Source: Chondrosia reniformis
Lineage: Eukaryota > Porifera > Demospongiae > Chondrillida > Chondrillidae
Direction of reading: 5' to 3'
Length of the DNA stretch: 64,000 bases
Assembly: GCA_947172415.1 (NCBI GenBank)
Contig: OX359192.1
Coordinates: forward strand, 4,962,501-5,026,500
The number at the start of each line of letters is the position of its first letter. The first letter of the stretch is position 1. Positions 22,610 to 35,418 of this stretch are shown one piece after another. The position numbers and the translations under genes were made by a program. Under the pieces are notes generated by a model. The model saw nothing but the letters and a program-made list of their open reading frames with translations, did not search any database and was not told the origin of the DNA.

Positions 22610-24108
22610 GGAATAACAAAGCTGGGTGAATTCAAAATGGTACTTGAACTAATATGCATTAGAACATTTGCACTGTTACACTGTAGATTAACAATTAAGG
22701 AAAGTAGAGCATGCATAGCCGATTGAAACTTATTAAAAATAATAGTTAGATGTTTTTCACCTTTGTAACATGCATACTGATTGTCTGTTTCATGCACCTT
22801 CACTTCATAAAGCAGTCCTTCAGGTCAACGAACATCCGCTTCAAGACTTTCCCAAACAAATACAGCTATATTCTCAACAGTACTACAATAGTCATACATA
22901 CACAGACAATTAATTGCATAGCATAAACATTTGGAATCATATGCATGCTAAAAACTTAAAAAATGCAAATACAATTGGTGCCTGGATACATATGAATAAA
23001 CCTGTATTATGTTGTTGTTGTACGTATATAAGTGATCAACCTTTCACAGCTCTGCATAGACTTATGGATGACAATATATTCAGCATGAATAATCTTCAAT
23101 GCAATTTATCTTAAGATATGTATGTACATACAGTATATACTGAGAAAGGCAACGCATGTATTGGGCTAGATAGCATGCATCAATATTAAATAAATATTTA
23201 TCATACCTTGGTTTAGTATGGAAGTGGTCGACATCAACATCTAGGTTTTTGTGGTCTAGTTTGTCCAAAACTGCTTCCTATATCACGATGTCAATTAATG
23301 CTAAAATAGATAAGTGAAGCTATAGTGACCTGCTTTAAAGTTAACAAAATTCCAAGATCTCAAACCTTTAAAACTGTTCACTGTGCATGGATAAGTAAGT
23401 TAATGTGAGCTTTTGGCAACCACTTAAGTAGAGGATTTAAAATTAACTTCCTGGTATCCTTTACATTAGCCACCCTATACTCCATAATTATAGTATTTTA
23501 TATATACAGTATATGCAACTTTCATAAAATCCCACTAACCTTTAGTATAACCTTTAAATCTGCAAGATTCATAACCATTCCATTTTTTTCATCAATCTAA
23601 AACAATTTAACACACTATAACTTACATATAATTCTCTAACTACAAAAGTCTTCTTGTATAATGTTAGAATTTTTGAAGTGTACAACAACAAACTTGCAAT
23701 TACAGGGTGTGTCTTGAACAGCTATATAGGTCAAATATGGTAGGGACATTTTTACTGATTCAGTCAATAATAAACAACAAAAGTAAAAACTATAAGTAAC
23801 TAAGTGTAAAGGAACTACTACACTTCAATGTACATTAGACTAGACCAACTAACTTCTCCCCTCAAGGTAACTTCTAGTTTGTAGTTATGGCCATGACCAC
23901 TGGGATGGAAACAATTACCGTAGGTCGCAATATTCTCTGGTTCAGTCAATAAATCACTAAATAGGGGAAAACAAGTGGTAAGATACGATACGAAGGTATC
24001 ATCTTATTGGCGGTATGCATGGCATGTTATAAACCTTTTTAGTCTATGAGCTGAACTAAACCTCTCCATTCTGGTCAAATATACTACCCGCTTGCATAGA
24101 GACGCCAT
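22570..24108 (-). pseudogene. PTS: 6-pyruvoyl-tetrahydropterin synthase with in-frame stop
   Basis: PTS makes 6-pyruvoyl-tetrahydropterin, a step of tetrahydrobiopterin synthesis. Five phase-consistent exons: 24035-24108, 23854-23956, 23540-23596, 23207-23277 and 22882 downward. Family features are clear: zinc-binding histidines in FSSAHRL and GHGHNYKLEV, the catalytic cysteine in YGNCFHPSGHGHNY, NGMVMNLADLK, KLDHKNLDVDV and VKVHETDNQYACYKGE. The start ATG at 24108 fits the family length. Two oddities: codon 121 (22825-22827) is TGA inside the conserved last exon, before the active-site ETDN, and the usual stop just after YKGE is missing, so the frame would run 62 codons further into the antisense of the neighbouring gene. 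It is either a recent pseudogene or affected by an assembly error. The rest of the reading frame is intact. Confidence 0.8.
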
Positions 24109-27100
24109 TTTCACTACTTACGACCACAACTCGATCAACTGTCTACATATGAATGTGTAAAATCGATTGCCTAGATCCTAGATTTAGGGATGCTGTCACC
24201 ATCGACCAAGAACTCTAGCTTCGCTAATTTTCCATACATAGAGAAAGCATGACTGTGTGTACCTGTCAGATATCATTCTGTGATGGGACAATTGGAAGGA
24301 ATGAAAAAGGATGTTGGCAGATTGGTAGATGGATAGTAGAAACACACTTGTGTAATGTCCGGACACAATTAATGGTACATACAAAGGCATAAGAACAACA
24401 CACTCTCACCAGTTGCCAGTAAAGGGTTCCCATTGTGTGGGATTCATTCCTGATTCGTCGGAGTGTTCCATTTCTGATCCAATACACAAAGATTGCACAC
24501 TTGCGTAAGGTAGATAAAATCTTCAAATTGATGAGTCACATTTGTACTACAAGGAAGTAGGTATGGAATGACTTTTATCTGCCTCAAATCTATAAGAATA
24601 ACAGCATCCACTTACTGTAAATATATTAGATAGAAACATGTACTTATTTGGTATGTGAAAGAAATTCTTCATTTGGCTAAGGAGCTGTGTGTTCCCATCA
24701 GGGTGATGTTGCCGGTGTTTCATAAAGGGAGACGTATTGCCCCACATCTGCAGTTGGAGGAAAAGCGGAAAGTTTAGTAAATATAGAATGAGAACACGCT
24801 AAATGCCAAACAATCAGTGAATATACGTATATATATTATTGTACACATGTATAAACGTACAGATGGATCTGAAACTTGTAGCCAGTCATGAATGGAAGGG
24901 TAGCCTTGAAATCCAAATTCACTAGCAAAGGTCTTGGGAAGAAGGTTACATTGGTGCACATATCATTGTATTCATATCTAAAGAAAAAGAGTTGTCATTG
25001 AATTAAAGTGACCAAAATATTAATCATTGAATGTTAATTACAATGTACCTATGTACATCTCAATAGTGAGTGTCGCCTGAAAGTCCCCATCATTGAACAT
25101 ACAAATCCATAGTGGCATTCATCACCAGATAACCATTAGACGGACTGGCGGGCCAGAAGGGACGTGACCTATCCTACATACACATCACAGACCCCAAGTT
25201 TATCAAATGTTTCACCATAGCCAAGTGAGATACAAATGTTGTGAGTATAAGCTTTAATTTTGATATTATATGAATCAATGAACCTCTTCAAGTAGAGCTG
25301 GTCTCACTGTACCATCGTACAGTACACTGTAATCCACAATATAAATGGTACCATGCTGTGTTGCTATATCCTAAGCAAGAGGTATAAGCAGATTCACTCA
25401 GCAATGAGATTGCTATGGAAACATCAAAAGTAGAGCTTTAGGTTACCTGATTTTCATTGTTTCCACTCCACAGCACTATGCTTGGGTGGTGTCCAAGTCT
25501 TCTAACTTGGTACTTTACTTCCTCCTGTACATTAAGTAGGAACTGCCCATCTCTGGGATATAGGGAGACGGCAAACATAAACTCCTGCCACACCATCAAC
25601 CCGAGTTCATCACAAATGGTGTAAAAGTCATCTCTTTGGTATATACCACCACCCCTAATAATTACATACGTACATACACATGATACGTACATGTCACAAA
25701 TATGTAATACCTATGGTATTAAGTTTAGTAACACATTTAGGAAACAAACATAATCTTTGCATATTCTAGACCAAGAAGGAGGCAAACTAGTTTGTCTTGC
25801 CTTTGGTACAAAACATCATTACTTATAAGTGAAATCTTTACTGTGTATAAATGTACGCCTGGTCATGATGTTTGTATACAGTACCAACTGTCAGAGTGAA
25901 AATAGAAACTATGTACAGTATATATGTAGGTAAAGTAGTTTCAACCTATACAGGTTGAAACTTGCAATATCCTACTAGAGCATGTTTCAATGTATCTTAA
26001 ATGTAAATAGCCACTCAATGAGAAATTATGGGCTACCTAAGGAAAAAACATTGAATGGGTAAACCTAGACTCACAAACTAAAACATCATTTTCTAAGACT
26101 TGATTGACTTCAGTATGAGGGTATGTAATACTTGGATAGACAGTTTCCTAGACACATTACTTTGGGAAAACCTGTAGAACTATGGATGAGGATACAGTTT
26201 TATATATACCAATTCTTCTTCCCTTTTCGGTGCATGGGGGCCGGGGGAGTGGATACCTTGAAGATAAGACCAAGGTGTTCAGTCACCTGACTGCCCTTAT
26301 GTCCTGGTGTTACTAGCTGTACCATCTTATACATTCTTCTACAAGTAATTCAACAGACACTTGGCTAGTTCTGCTGGACGTACCATACTCTAACCATGTT
26401 CTGATTGGATAAAACTGCAGACTGCAGCAACTTCTGAAGAGATTCTTGTGTAACTCTACCTTCAAATGCATCAGCTGGGATCCAATTAGAGCCTTTGACG
26501 AACAACGGAATTCCTAAAGATGAATTTGAGGTTAAACTGAATAAGTGCATACTTGATAGTGACTAGAGTGGTCCCAGTCAAATATATGCGTTTCATGGTT
26601 GTCTTATGTGACTTGGATATCTGATCTACAGTAGGAGTTACATCATACCAATATCACATGTTGGTCAAATTGTTAAGTCTCTGTGAGGGCCTTTGGTGCA
26701 AGGTATCACAAGGTATTACATGCTACATCATACCATTAATCCTAAAGTAAAATGTCTTTCCATCTGGTAAATCATCTTGAATTAGTTCAATTCTTCTAAA
26801 ACCAATCTTCTTAACCATCTTGACTTCAGATATTGTATCAGCCTAAATAGCAAACATATATACATGATAAGGTACATGTAACAGGTCAGACTTCAAAATG
26901 GTAGAACTGAAGGGCAATTGCAAAATCAATGTTTGAGCTAGTCAAATTATCTTACTTATGTATGAAAATGATAAGTAGAATCACAACACAGATTAGCTTA
27001 AGATGCTCACATCATCAAACAACGATTAATCATTTCTGTATACCAGAAGCTGACATACCAACACTGACCTCTACCTTACTTTTAGAGGGGTTGTACGGTA

Positions 27101-27639
27101 AGGTGAAAGATATCTCTAGGAAACTAAGTCTGTAAAGAGGAGACCCTTGCAGTGACTTTGCACATCATAGGTATGTACATATATATGTGGAACTGTGTTG
27201 AGGCAGTTTCTACCTTGGAGTTTTAAAAAGGAAAGGTTTGGCTAAAAAGTGGTGGACGTATAATGGCACATCTTGCGCTGTCACTTGCTGTGGGTCTGCC
27301 TCTGAAGCTTGTGTGCCATCATACTAGTGCACAAAGGATGTTGGCCTTCCTACAATGCTTTGATTTAGCCAGTGTATTCTCTTCCTTTCTCTTTCCCTTT
27401 TTTCCATTTTTTTCCTTCAATGGTAAGGTGTCCTTTGCAAATGTTTTTGATATGTTAGTGAAGTTACCGTAGAAGGTAATGAGACCTTTCTTCTTGGAAA
27501 TTTCAATGTTGACTGAATATCTGTAAGGATTTTGGCCTGGGCCAGATGATACGGAGTCCTACACAAGTGACTGACAACTCAAGGACTTTGACCGATTGTG
27601 CACATGTCTGAAAGTTGCCTAGTAGCATACTAAAGGTTG

Positions 27640-28165
27640 ATTGCTTAGATGTTGGTGTCAGTGACTATTAAATGGCAATTGCAACAAGAATAGATTTAGA
27701 ATGTAGGACTAAACTTAGACATAAGAATAGATATGTTAGGGCAATTTAATACTTAGATGTGATGTACATATGCATATACATAGATATTCTGCAAGCAAAT
27801 TTTGGTGCTGGAACTAGGGGAAATCATCAGGTTTCATACCAGGGCATATCACTCAGGATGTTCTTTTGAAAGCGGTGGATGACTGGAGGAAAAATCTAAA
27901 CAGAAATGAGGTTTTTGGCTCCATTTTAATAAAGCCTTTGCCTTGATTTGTCACTCATTACTACTGGAGAAGCTATCAAAGTATGATTTCAGAGGCAGTC
28001 CTTTGGAAATCAGTTGAATGGCAGAAAGCAGAGGAAGGCATTTGGTGAATAGGTGTCTAAATGGTCAGATGTTACTTTATGTAGGAGTGACTCTGGTTTT
28101 AGGGCCACTTCTTTTCAGCTTTTTTATAAATGATCTGTTAAAAATGGCTATACTGTTCCAAATTT
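27640..28165 (+). pseudogene. CR1/Jockey-like reverse transcriptase relict
   Basis: In shifting frames the plus strand gives FNKAFALICHSLLLEKLSKY (reverse-transcriptase motif A region, with the catalytic Asp position read as asparagine), then GDSGF-type debris, NRCLNGQM and VLGPLLFSFFINDLLK (motif B). Frames are broken many times. It lies in an intron of the MANBA locus, on the opposite strand. I see no intact 5' or 3' end. Confidence 0.7.
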
Positions 28166-30090
28166 AGGAATAGTTGGGTCTGAGATGTACTAGGAGAAGG
28201 AAGGTTGTTTAATTGTCTGCTCCATTACAGACCATTTGAATTCATTTTTAAATTGCTATATACGTACGTACATAAGGTCCTATTCGCATAAGAGTTTATT
28301 GACGAAACATCTTAGTTTAAGATCAGCTTTTGGAAATTTGATATTACAATTGCATTTTGTCCAAGCACAAAATCACTTTCGTCCCTTTGTTCTGGCTCAG
28401 GTTGGCATTTGTAGAACAAAGAGAGACCCTTTCAAAGCGGATGAGGGCAAATCTACACAGAAGCGAGCTTTTACATACAAAGTGTTCAAGAAATGGTAGG
28501 TAGATTTGGATCATGTGTGAACATCAGAGGATGAAACAATTTCGACAATCCCTGGACTGTCAGGCTTTATAAAATTAGAGACATTGCATGTGGAACATGT
28601 CTGTGAATTTCCAATTTTTGTAAATCGTCATATTAGCGCCTACATACCTGCGCGTGAAGTGGAGCACCAGCACTGAAATGTCACGCATATTCAACCAAAT
28701 TAAGCTCATTGTGACATGTACCCATACAAACTAATGGATATTTTCAGTAAGATAACGAATGAGTAAGATATAAATGTACGTATTTGAATCATATAAATAT
28801 TGATTTAATTATAACCACAAGAGTGCAACTGGAAAGTTTTATTTCTCTACTACAGGCTATCTGAACATGCACTGGTGCAAAGTGTTTGGATATTAAATTT
28901 CTTTGTCACTTACAGATTTTAGGTTCACATAGATTGTCACATCATACATTGGTTGTTTTCCATATCCACTTGAATACCACAACTGTATTTCTGAAAGAAC
29001 AAAGTTGGTTTGAATTCTACCACACAGTTCTCCGGATTTGAAAGCATTGAACACCTGAACACAAAGTTTAGTAATATATGCAGTATTATTAATATGTTTA
29101 ACATGCACATGTATACGTAGGTAAGAAATAATAGGGGTTGTTTATGATTCCATGTCTAGTTAATCTAATTTACCTTATATATGTTAAGCATTGCAAATTC
29201 TACATTCTTAATCTAATTTAAGATACCTTATATAGTCTACAGTAGCTTGCAGAACCGATAACTTCAGTGCATTATAGGGTCTATTTATTTACGTAAGCAG
29301 ACAATTTTGTGGATCTCTAACTCAAATCTGCAACTGCCTCAGCAATGTGTAATTATGCATTACAACTAGTGATAATTGCAACTGTTAGTGGAGTCCTAAC
29401 TAATTTATCTGCAGCTGTAGTGTAGCCAAGCATATACCTTACTAATTGTAATGAGTACTAATGTTAACGAATTTAGTGAGCAATGCCATAATTGCTAAAA
29501 ATTGTCCCTACAAAAAAAAACTAAAAATGAATGCTACATTTAGTACAGTAACATGTATTTCTGTGTCCAACTAATCTCTAAAATATTTCATCTTCAGTCC
29601 AAGCTGTCCAAAATTACTAAAATTCATACAGTAACCATAAAAATGGAAATTTGCTAAAAGTAGTACCCAGACTATTCAAACTGCTAACATTAGTAATCGT
29701 TAAAATTAGTAGCCTTAAGGTAGACCTAATTTTTGAAATATTTCATCTATGCATGGCCCTGTGAAGTAATCTTGCAAGCAACTAAGAGAATGATGTGGTT
29801 TAGAAATTTAGACTTTAGCCAAAAGGCATTAGATGGCAACTGTCTTTCCAAGGTAACCAGAATTTAAGTTCTTTAACATAGGAAATGAAAGGTACGTACC
29901 TAACTAATCACATCCATATAATGAATACATGTCTAATTGTTATCAGATACAGTACACTTACAAATAATTAAAATATAGAAGTGTATTGAGAATATCCATT
30001 TTAAACGAGAAGCATGTTACATACGTATACATATATCAGAGAGTACAGCAGTACTCTCGAAGTAGGGATTATATATATATATATATATAT

Positions 30091-31005
30091 AAGTACTACA
30101 CAGTGCAAGTTACAAATTTATACACGGATGCAAGTGACTCCCAAGATAATCACACTGAGGTATATAATATAATACGGATGCAAATGACTCCCAAAATAAT
30201 CACAATCAGGTATATTAAACGCTACAAGACTTTAGCCACACTGAAATTCTCAACTGCTGCATACAGAGTAGTAGTCTCTACAGATCATATATATAAGGTT
30301 AAATACATGGCCTTCCAATTACCTTTTCACACCTAAGTATGGACTGAAGATGATGCATCTGCATGCCATTATCAGCAAAAATTCCAGTCTCATGCAGGGG
30401 ATCTCAGCCAATAATCACCGCAGATTTGACTTGCCTTGAGTGTCAGCTAGGAGTACCATTGGTTGCTTGCATGCATTCACATAAACAACAGGGTTAGAGA
30501 CAATTTGGTAACTTGCACACAAGGACATAAAGGCTGGGGCCTTTAATTTATTTCATGAACAATGTCCCTTGTGTGCAAGTTACCAAATCGTCTCTAACCC
30601 TGTTGTTTATGTGAATGCATGCAAGCAACCAATGGTACTCCTAGCTCACACTTAAGGCAAGTCAAATCTGCAGTGATTATTGGCTGAGACCCCCTGCATG
30701 AGACTGGAATTTTTGCTGATAATGGCATGCAGATGCATCATCTTCAGTCTATACTTAGGTGTGAAAAGGTAATTGGAAGGCCATGTATTTAACCTTATAT
30801 GATCTGTAGAGACTACTACTCTGTATGCAGCAGTTGAGAATTTCAGTGTGGCTAAAGTCTTGTAGCGTTTAATATACCTGTTTGTGATTATTTTGGGAGT
30901 CATTTGCATCCGTATTATATTATATACCTCAGTGTGATTATCTTGGGAGTCACTTGCATCCGTGTATAAATTTGTAACTTGCACTGTGTAGTACTTGAAT
31001 ATATA
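30091..31005. mobile_element. Family A pair forming a 0.9-kb foldback
   Basis: Two family A arms lie head to head: 30091-30530 forward and 30560-31005 reverse, nearly identical and meeting at AAAGGCTGGGGCCTTTAATT. Each outer end is ACACAGTGCAAGTTACAAAT or its complement, followed by TA repeats. In transcribed RNA this would form a hairpin of about 450 pairs. It lies in MANBA intron 7. All other family A copies in the window are single arms. Confidence 0.85.
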
Positions 31006-31139
31006 TATATATATATACCGTATGAGCTTGCACGCAAGCATATTTATCCAAATCCACCCCTACGTATCCAATTACACTCCTGCATACGTGCGTACACACA
31101 TGGATAGGTAAAAATATTAACAGAAAACAAAAGAAGAGA

Positions 31140-31890
31140 TGACGGAGCTTAAAGTACCAAAGTTTTACTACGGTCGTCTAAACGAATTTATTTTATTTAT
31201 TTTACATCAATATATAGCAACAATTCTGGCTTAAACTTAACATGAACGTATACAAATACGCTTTATCTAACCTTCGCTACAACTCGCTTATTCCGTAGCT
31301 CCTTCTCGTAGGAGAGCGTCGACTTGTCATAGCCGTTCACGAAAGGATGATCTTCTTTAGCAACGAGTCGGTGACGTTTTCGCAACGTCACAAGATTCAC
31401 TAAATGTTTACGGAGCGACATACGAGAGGTGTTGGTGACGCCCTAGAGAAACATCATAATACATCACGAGATTGCGCAATCGTAACCTTGAATTCTTCGT
31501 TATATCTTGGTTATTTTGCTCATTTAATTAAGCAAAACTTCGCCAGACGTTTGTCATACACTTGTACCATGATATATGTCGGTTTCACAGTTATCTGACC
31601 AATTGAAAATTTTTATTAATATAACACATAGTTTCAATATAAATTTCCCATAGGTTTTCTATAGTCCTATGGCATTTTATATGCAGACTTTGTCCTCCGT
31701 TTTCTAACAAACGGAGGCCTAAATAAAAAATCCCTTCAATTTAAAATGAGTTTTATACCCTAAACTTTATGATGATGTGCCCATTTTGTTTCTAGGTCCT
31801 TTCTTGGAGCCATATGAATTAATTACATTATATTATATTATATTATTTATATTAGATTACCTTAGTATATTGTAACTTGCACTGTATATA
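31140..31890 (+). mobile_element. Family B element, best-preserved copy
   Basis: Runs from ACGGAGCTTAAAGTACCAAA through CTCCTTCTCGTAGGAGAGCG (a hairpin), CTTGTCATAGCCGTTCACGA, GCGACATACGAGAGGTGTTG and GAGATTGCGCAATCGTAAC to the terminus TTGTAACTTGCACTGTATAT. Its end matches the ends of family A, so both may be mobilised by the same enzyme. It is non-coding. Confidence 0.75.
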
Positions 31891-33087
31891 TATATATATA
31901 TACGTATTAGTAATAGCCCAGAAGTGAGAACCAGAGCCATAAAATGTATAACTGATTTACATCCCTTTGCCAAGGCATTCAGGCAGCCCAGGATCAAAAC
32001 AGCTAAAAAAGTAAGGGAATGCATGAGATTTGATTCAGTCACTGAAGAAACCGCTGGAAACAAAGAAAGCAAATGTGTAGGAATTACTTCACTGCTTGTA
32101 TAATTCTATTAACCAGTTATTCACACTGTAAAGGACAGATGATGCTCCCCTATTGTCAGCCTGTTGACATGGCAATGGGACATAATAATTAATGTACATA
32201 TATACGTTGTAAATTGAAGGCATTATTAGGTTAACAGAATTTATTTTTGAGATGGTTAATCTTTCAGTGTATAAAGATACAGTTTGGTTTTTGAGAAGTC
32301 GGATGTACGTACTTCAGTTGCTGAAGAAGACACTCACAGTGAAAATTAAGATCAAAGATGAACCATCTTAAAGATAAGTTAGATGCAGTTAGAAGAAATA
32401 GTTATAAACTGAGTTTCCAAATCATTCTACTACACTGACTTTGTTAATACTGACAAGTAATTAGTAAAAGATGTGCATACAACAAAATATATGTTAAAAG
32501 TAGTTTTAATATCTTTTCAATTAAGAGACAAAAATCTACAGTGGTTCAAGTGCTTTGCAGTGCAACTCACAGAGGATACCTCTTTACCAGCAACAGACAC
32601 AACTACTGACATTACACCACCTAGATAAACGTAGAGGATGTCCATTAGTTAAGCACAAGTTTGAAATTCAAGGCAGTAAACACTTCTAAACAATCTAATC
32701 CATCATTTGGTAACATCACAAATTATCCAATTATATACAAACAGTATTAAATAGCATAGGTGAATGCAATGTAGAGACAGTAGAGGAAAGCACATGTCAA
32801 TGAATGTTAAAAGCCAAGTTGCAAATTGCATGCATTAGCATCTACCCAATGCAATCTCTTGTGGTATGCAGTTTGTATGGCTGTATTGATCAGTTGATTG
32901 GATTACCAGGGTTCAAAAGTACATAAAGTAGCCGTAGAATGAATTTTTAAGTACTCAGTCAAGTCACAGGTTTATAAACAAGCAGCTGGATCAGACAACT
33001 GACTGACGGGCTAGTGAAAATGAGCCAGAATGTAATAGGAATGGTTTTTTATTATGAAAATCTATCCAAGTAATTAGTTTGATATGT

Positions 33088-33251
33088 TTACATGTATGTA
33101 GGGTGAATGCTATACTACATGTATGTAGGGTGAATGCTATACTACATGTATGTAGGGTGAATGCTATACTACATGTACGTAGGGTGAATGCTATACTACA
33201 TGTACGTAGGGTGAATGCTATACTACATGTACGTAGGGTGAATGCTATACT
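33088..33251 (+). repeat. 27-bp minisatellite
   Basis: About six head-to-tail units of ATGTA(T/C)GTAGGGTGAATGCT plus ATACTAC. The first three units have ATGTATG and the last three ATGTACG, so the array grew in two phases. The last unit runs into the splice donor of the MANBA exon 33255-33428 (minus strand GTAAGTATAG), so the donor flank is part of the repeat. Confidence 0.9.
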
Positions 33252-33534
33252 TACCAGTATTCCCAGTCATGAAAGAACAAACTAGTGTACTGACATACAT
33301 TTCACTAGATGAATCTGAATACACCTGTGGCACTGCATCCGTTACCAGACCAACATTGAAGCCCACCAACCCAATGTAGTCTGAAATACCAGAAGGCACA
33401 AAGGCTGGTCCCCAATCCCAACCAAAATCTACACAACAAATGCATAGCACAACAAGTACCTTCAGAGAGAAAGGGGCAGGTTCACATGCAGTAGACTATG
33501 CAAAGAGACAAGTGTGTGCATTGTATATAGGAAG

Positions 33535-33912
33535 GGATGACGGAAGAGGGAGTGACCAGAAGAGGGAGTGACCAAAAGAGGGAGTGACCAGAAGAGGGAG
33601 TGACCAGAAGAGGGAGTGACCAGAAGAGGGAGTGACCAGAAGAGGGAGTGACCAGAAGAGGGAGTGACCAGAAGAGGGAGTGACCAGAAGAGGGAGTGAC
33701 CAGAAGAGGGAGTGACCAGAAGAGGGAGTGACCAGAAGAGGGAGTGACCAGAAGAGGGAGTGACCAGAAGAGGGAGTGACCAAAAGAGGGAGTGATCAGA
33801 AGAGGGAGTGACCAGAAGAGGGAGTGACCAGAAGAGGGAGTGACCAGAAGAGGGAGTGACCAGAAGAGGGAGTGACCAAAAGAGGGAGTGACCAGAAGAG
33901 GGAGTGCGACCA
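33535..33912 (+). repeat. 16-bp minisatellite
   Basis: About 23 nearly identical units of AGTGACCAGAAGAGGG, with a few G-to-A variants (CAAAAGAGGG) and one ATC variant. It lies in MANBA intron 5 (minus strand). The long minus-strand frames across it are artefacts: 16 bases times three is an uninterrupted frame of a 16-residue repeat. Confidence 0.95.
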
Positions 33913-34899
33913 GAAGACTGAGAAACTGTCTAAAGTAGCTTCACTGCTCCTAGGACAGATAAGTACTACCATGTAAGTGGTGGAGTAGTAAAATGACAAG
34001 ATATAGTACATACTTAGAATGTACCTGATTGCGCTTTCCTAATGAAGTTCCGTGATCCCCCTTTAATGTACGATCCAAAGGTAGGTACGGGGTAAGGGTA
34101 GCTAGCATTCACTTGGTCAGAATAGGTTATAGGTGATTCAATGAATACCTCTATTACATTTTCTCCTTCTGACAATAAATCCTAATAGAAAATTGATGGA
34201 TGCAATGGAGTTTTGGTGGATGGGTAGGATTGGATGGCATCATACCTTAACATCTATGTAGAATCTCCTATGCTGATTTGGTAGCACTGGAGAGGTCTTT
34301 TGTGTATTTATACTGTAACGAGTACAAACCAATATGGTCACGCTTCAGCGCGCACTTACACTACCAAACAGAGTGAAACTGGCATTGACCTAACAGTGAT
34401 TGCAGTGTCAAGGCCATAGCATTCCAGCCAAACCGTATCAAACTCCAAAAGATCTTCTTGTACTTGAAAGGTCTTTCTATAAGTCCAGTTAGAGAAAGCA
34501 ATCCACTGATAGTCGAGATCGTGGTATCCATCTAATAGAAATGAAACGGAAGAACAGATAAACACCAACAAGATTCGAGTTCTACCAGCTACGATAATCG
34601 GACCATAGAAGAGCTGCTGGGTATGCAAAACTCACCCTACGGATCCTGGATAACTTTTGCTCTCCTATTTCAGAAAACATGATTTTAATTACCATTCTGT
34701 AGGACACTCAAACAGGTTACTCTTACAGTAAATCCAAATGTACTTGCCCTGGCACAGTCGCTGAAACATTCGTCACGTTTCCCTGATCATTTCGTATGAC
34801 CCAGTCCGTACCAGTCAGGTTAACTCTGGTTGGAGAAGTGGCAAGGCCACTGGATGCAATGCACAAGAGCAGAAAACCCAACCATAATGTTCCTGCCAT

Positions 34900-35418
34900 T
34901 ATAGTCACGTGAGGGTATACCACAAGGGTCTCTAATAATGCATAAATCTGCCAAAAAACTGCATTTGGTTTCTTATCTAATAAATACATCCCTCCCTGGA
35001 GTCAGGAAATTCTGCATGCATTGCAGGTTACAAATTATATATACGTACGTATATGTTTCCTTAATTCTCTCCAAGTCTACAGTTACTGTAATTGTGATAT
35101 ACATACATGGTGGCAAATACTGTACCCTCAGTCTGGTTTGAGGATTATATTCACATAAATATACCTACTATTATCATTGTGATATGTGCATGTAATTAAG
35201 CAAATGATTGAAGAACCGATATACAATATTAATAGTACATTTATATGTATAATTAAAAATTGATCATAACAACATGCAGAAAACTGTTCAATGAAACTGC
35301 ATATACATTTATATAGCTTTATGAAAATATATAATTTCACATTTCCAAATAGATGATTATTTAAACATCATTTTGAAGGTATGTATGTAAGCTAGCAGTG
35401 AAAAGGGAGAACCAAAAT
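34900..35418. promoter_or_regulatory. Divergent intergenic region
   Basis: The 519 bases separate the MANBA start (minus) from the orphan membrane gene start (plus), so both promoters must lie here or overlap. The sequence is AT-rich with several TATA-like and ATACGTACGTAT-like palindromic stretches. I cannot assign a specific element. Confidence 0.4.

Larger units (their letters stand above)
24263..34899 (-). pseudogene. MANBA: Lysosomal beta-mannosidase (GH2), decayed and 3'-truncated
   Basis: Beta-mannosidase removes terminal beta-mannose from N-glycan fragments in lysosomes. Seventeen exons with GT-AG sites and matching phases: 34727-34899 (signal peptide MAGTLWLGFLLLCIASSG), 34636-34664, 34390-34531, 34246-34312, 34025-34181, 33255-33428 (FGWDWGPAF), 32580-32620, 28914-29054, 26734-26842, 26384-26513 ([15 protein letters not shown]), 25447-25654 ([12 protein letters not shown]; acid/base Glu in SGNNENQ), 25284-25370, 25049-25173, 24861-24977 (nucleophile Glu in FASEFGFQGYPS), 24644-24747, 24410-24546 and perhaps 24263-24277. 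Lesions: TAG in exon 2; two TGA in 25049-25173 (one inside GDTHY-x-DVH); a one-base loss before KTFASEF; a frameshift near 24462; TGA at the conserved Trp of NDIWQ. About 150 C-terminal residues are absent, and PTS begins only 155 bases on. Large introns hold LINE, family A/B and minisatellite sequence. Confidence 0.85.

Noticed and set aside
33088..33251. CRISPR-like array of regular 27-base units
   Set aside because: Units are contiguous with no unique spacers, in a eukaryotic intron. It is a minisatellite.
33496..34011. Long minus-strand frames of a 16-residue repeat (SSGHSLFWSLPLLVTP)
   Set aside because: These are a by-product of the 16-bp minisatellite, whose triple length keeps all frames open. 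No splice or coding context.
24263..34899. Alternative genetic code reading TGA as Trp
   Set aside because: The F-box, HCN, VPS4-like and MYDGF genes in the same window use TGG for Trp, and VPS4-like stops at TGA. Local lesions are simpler.
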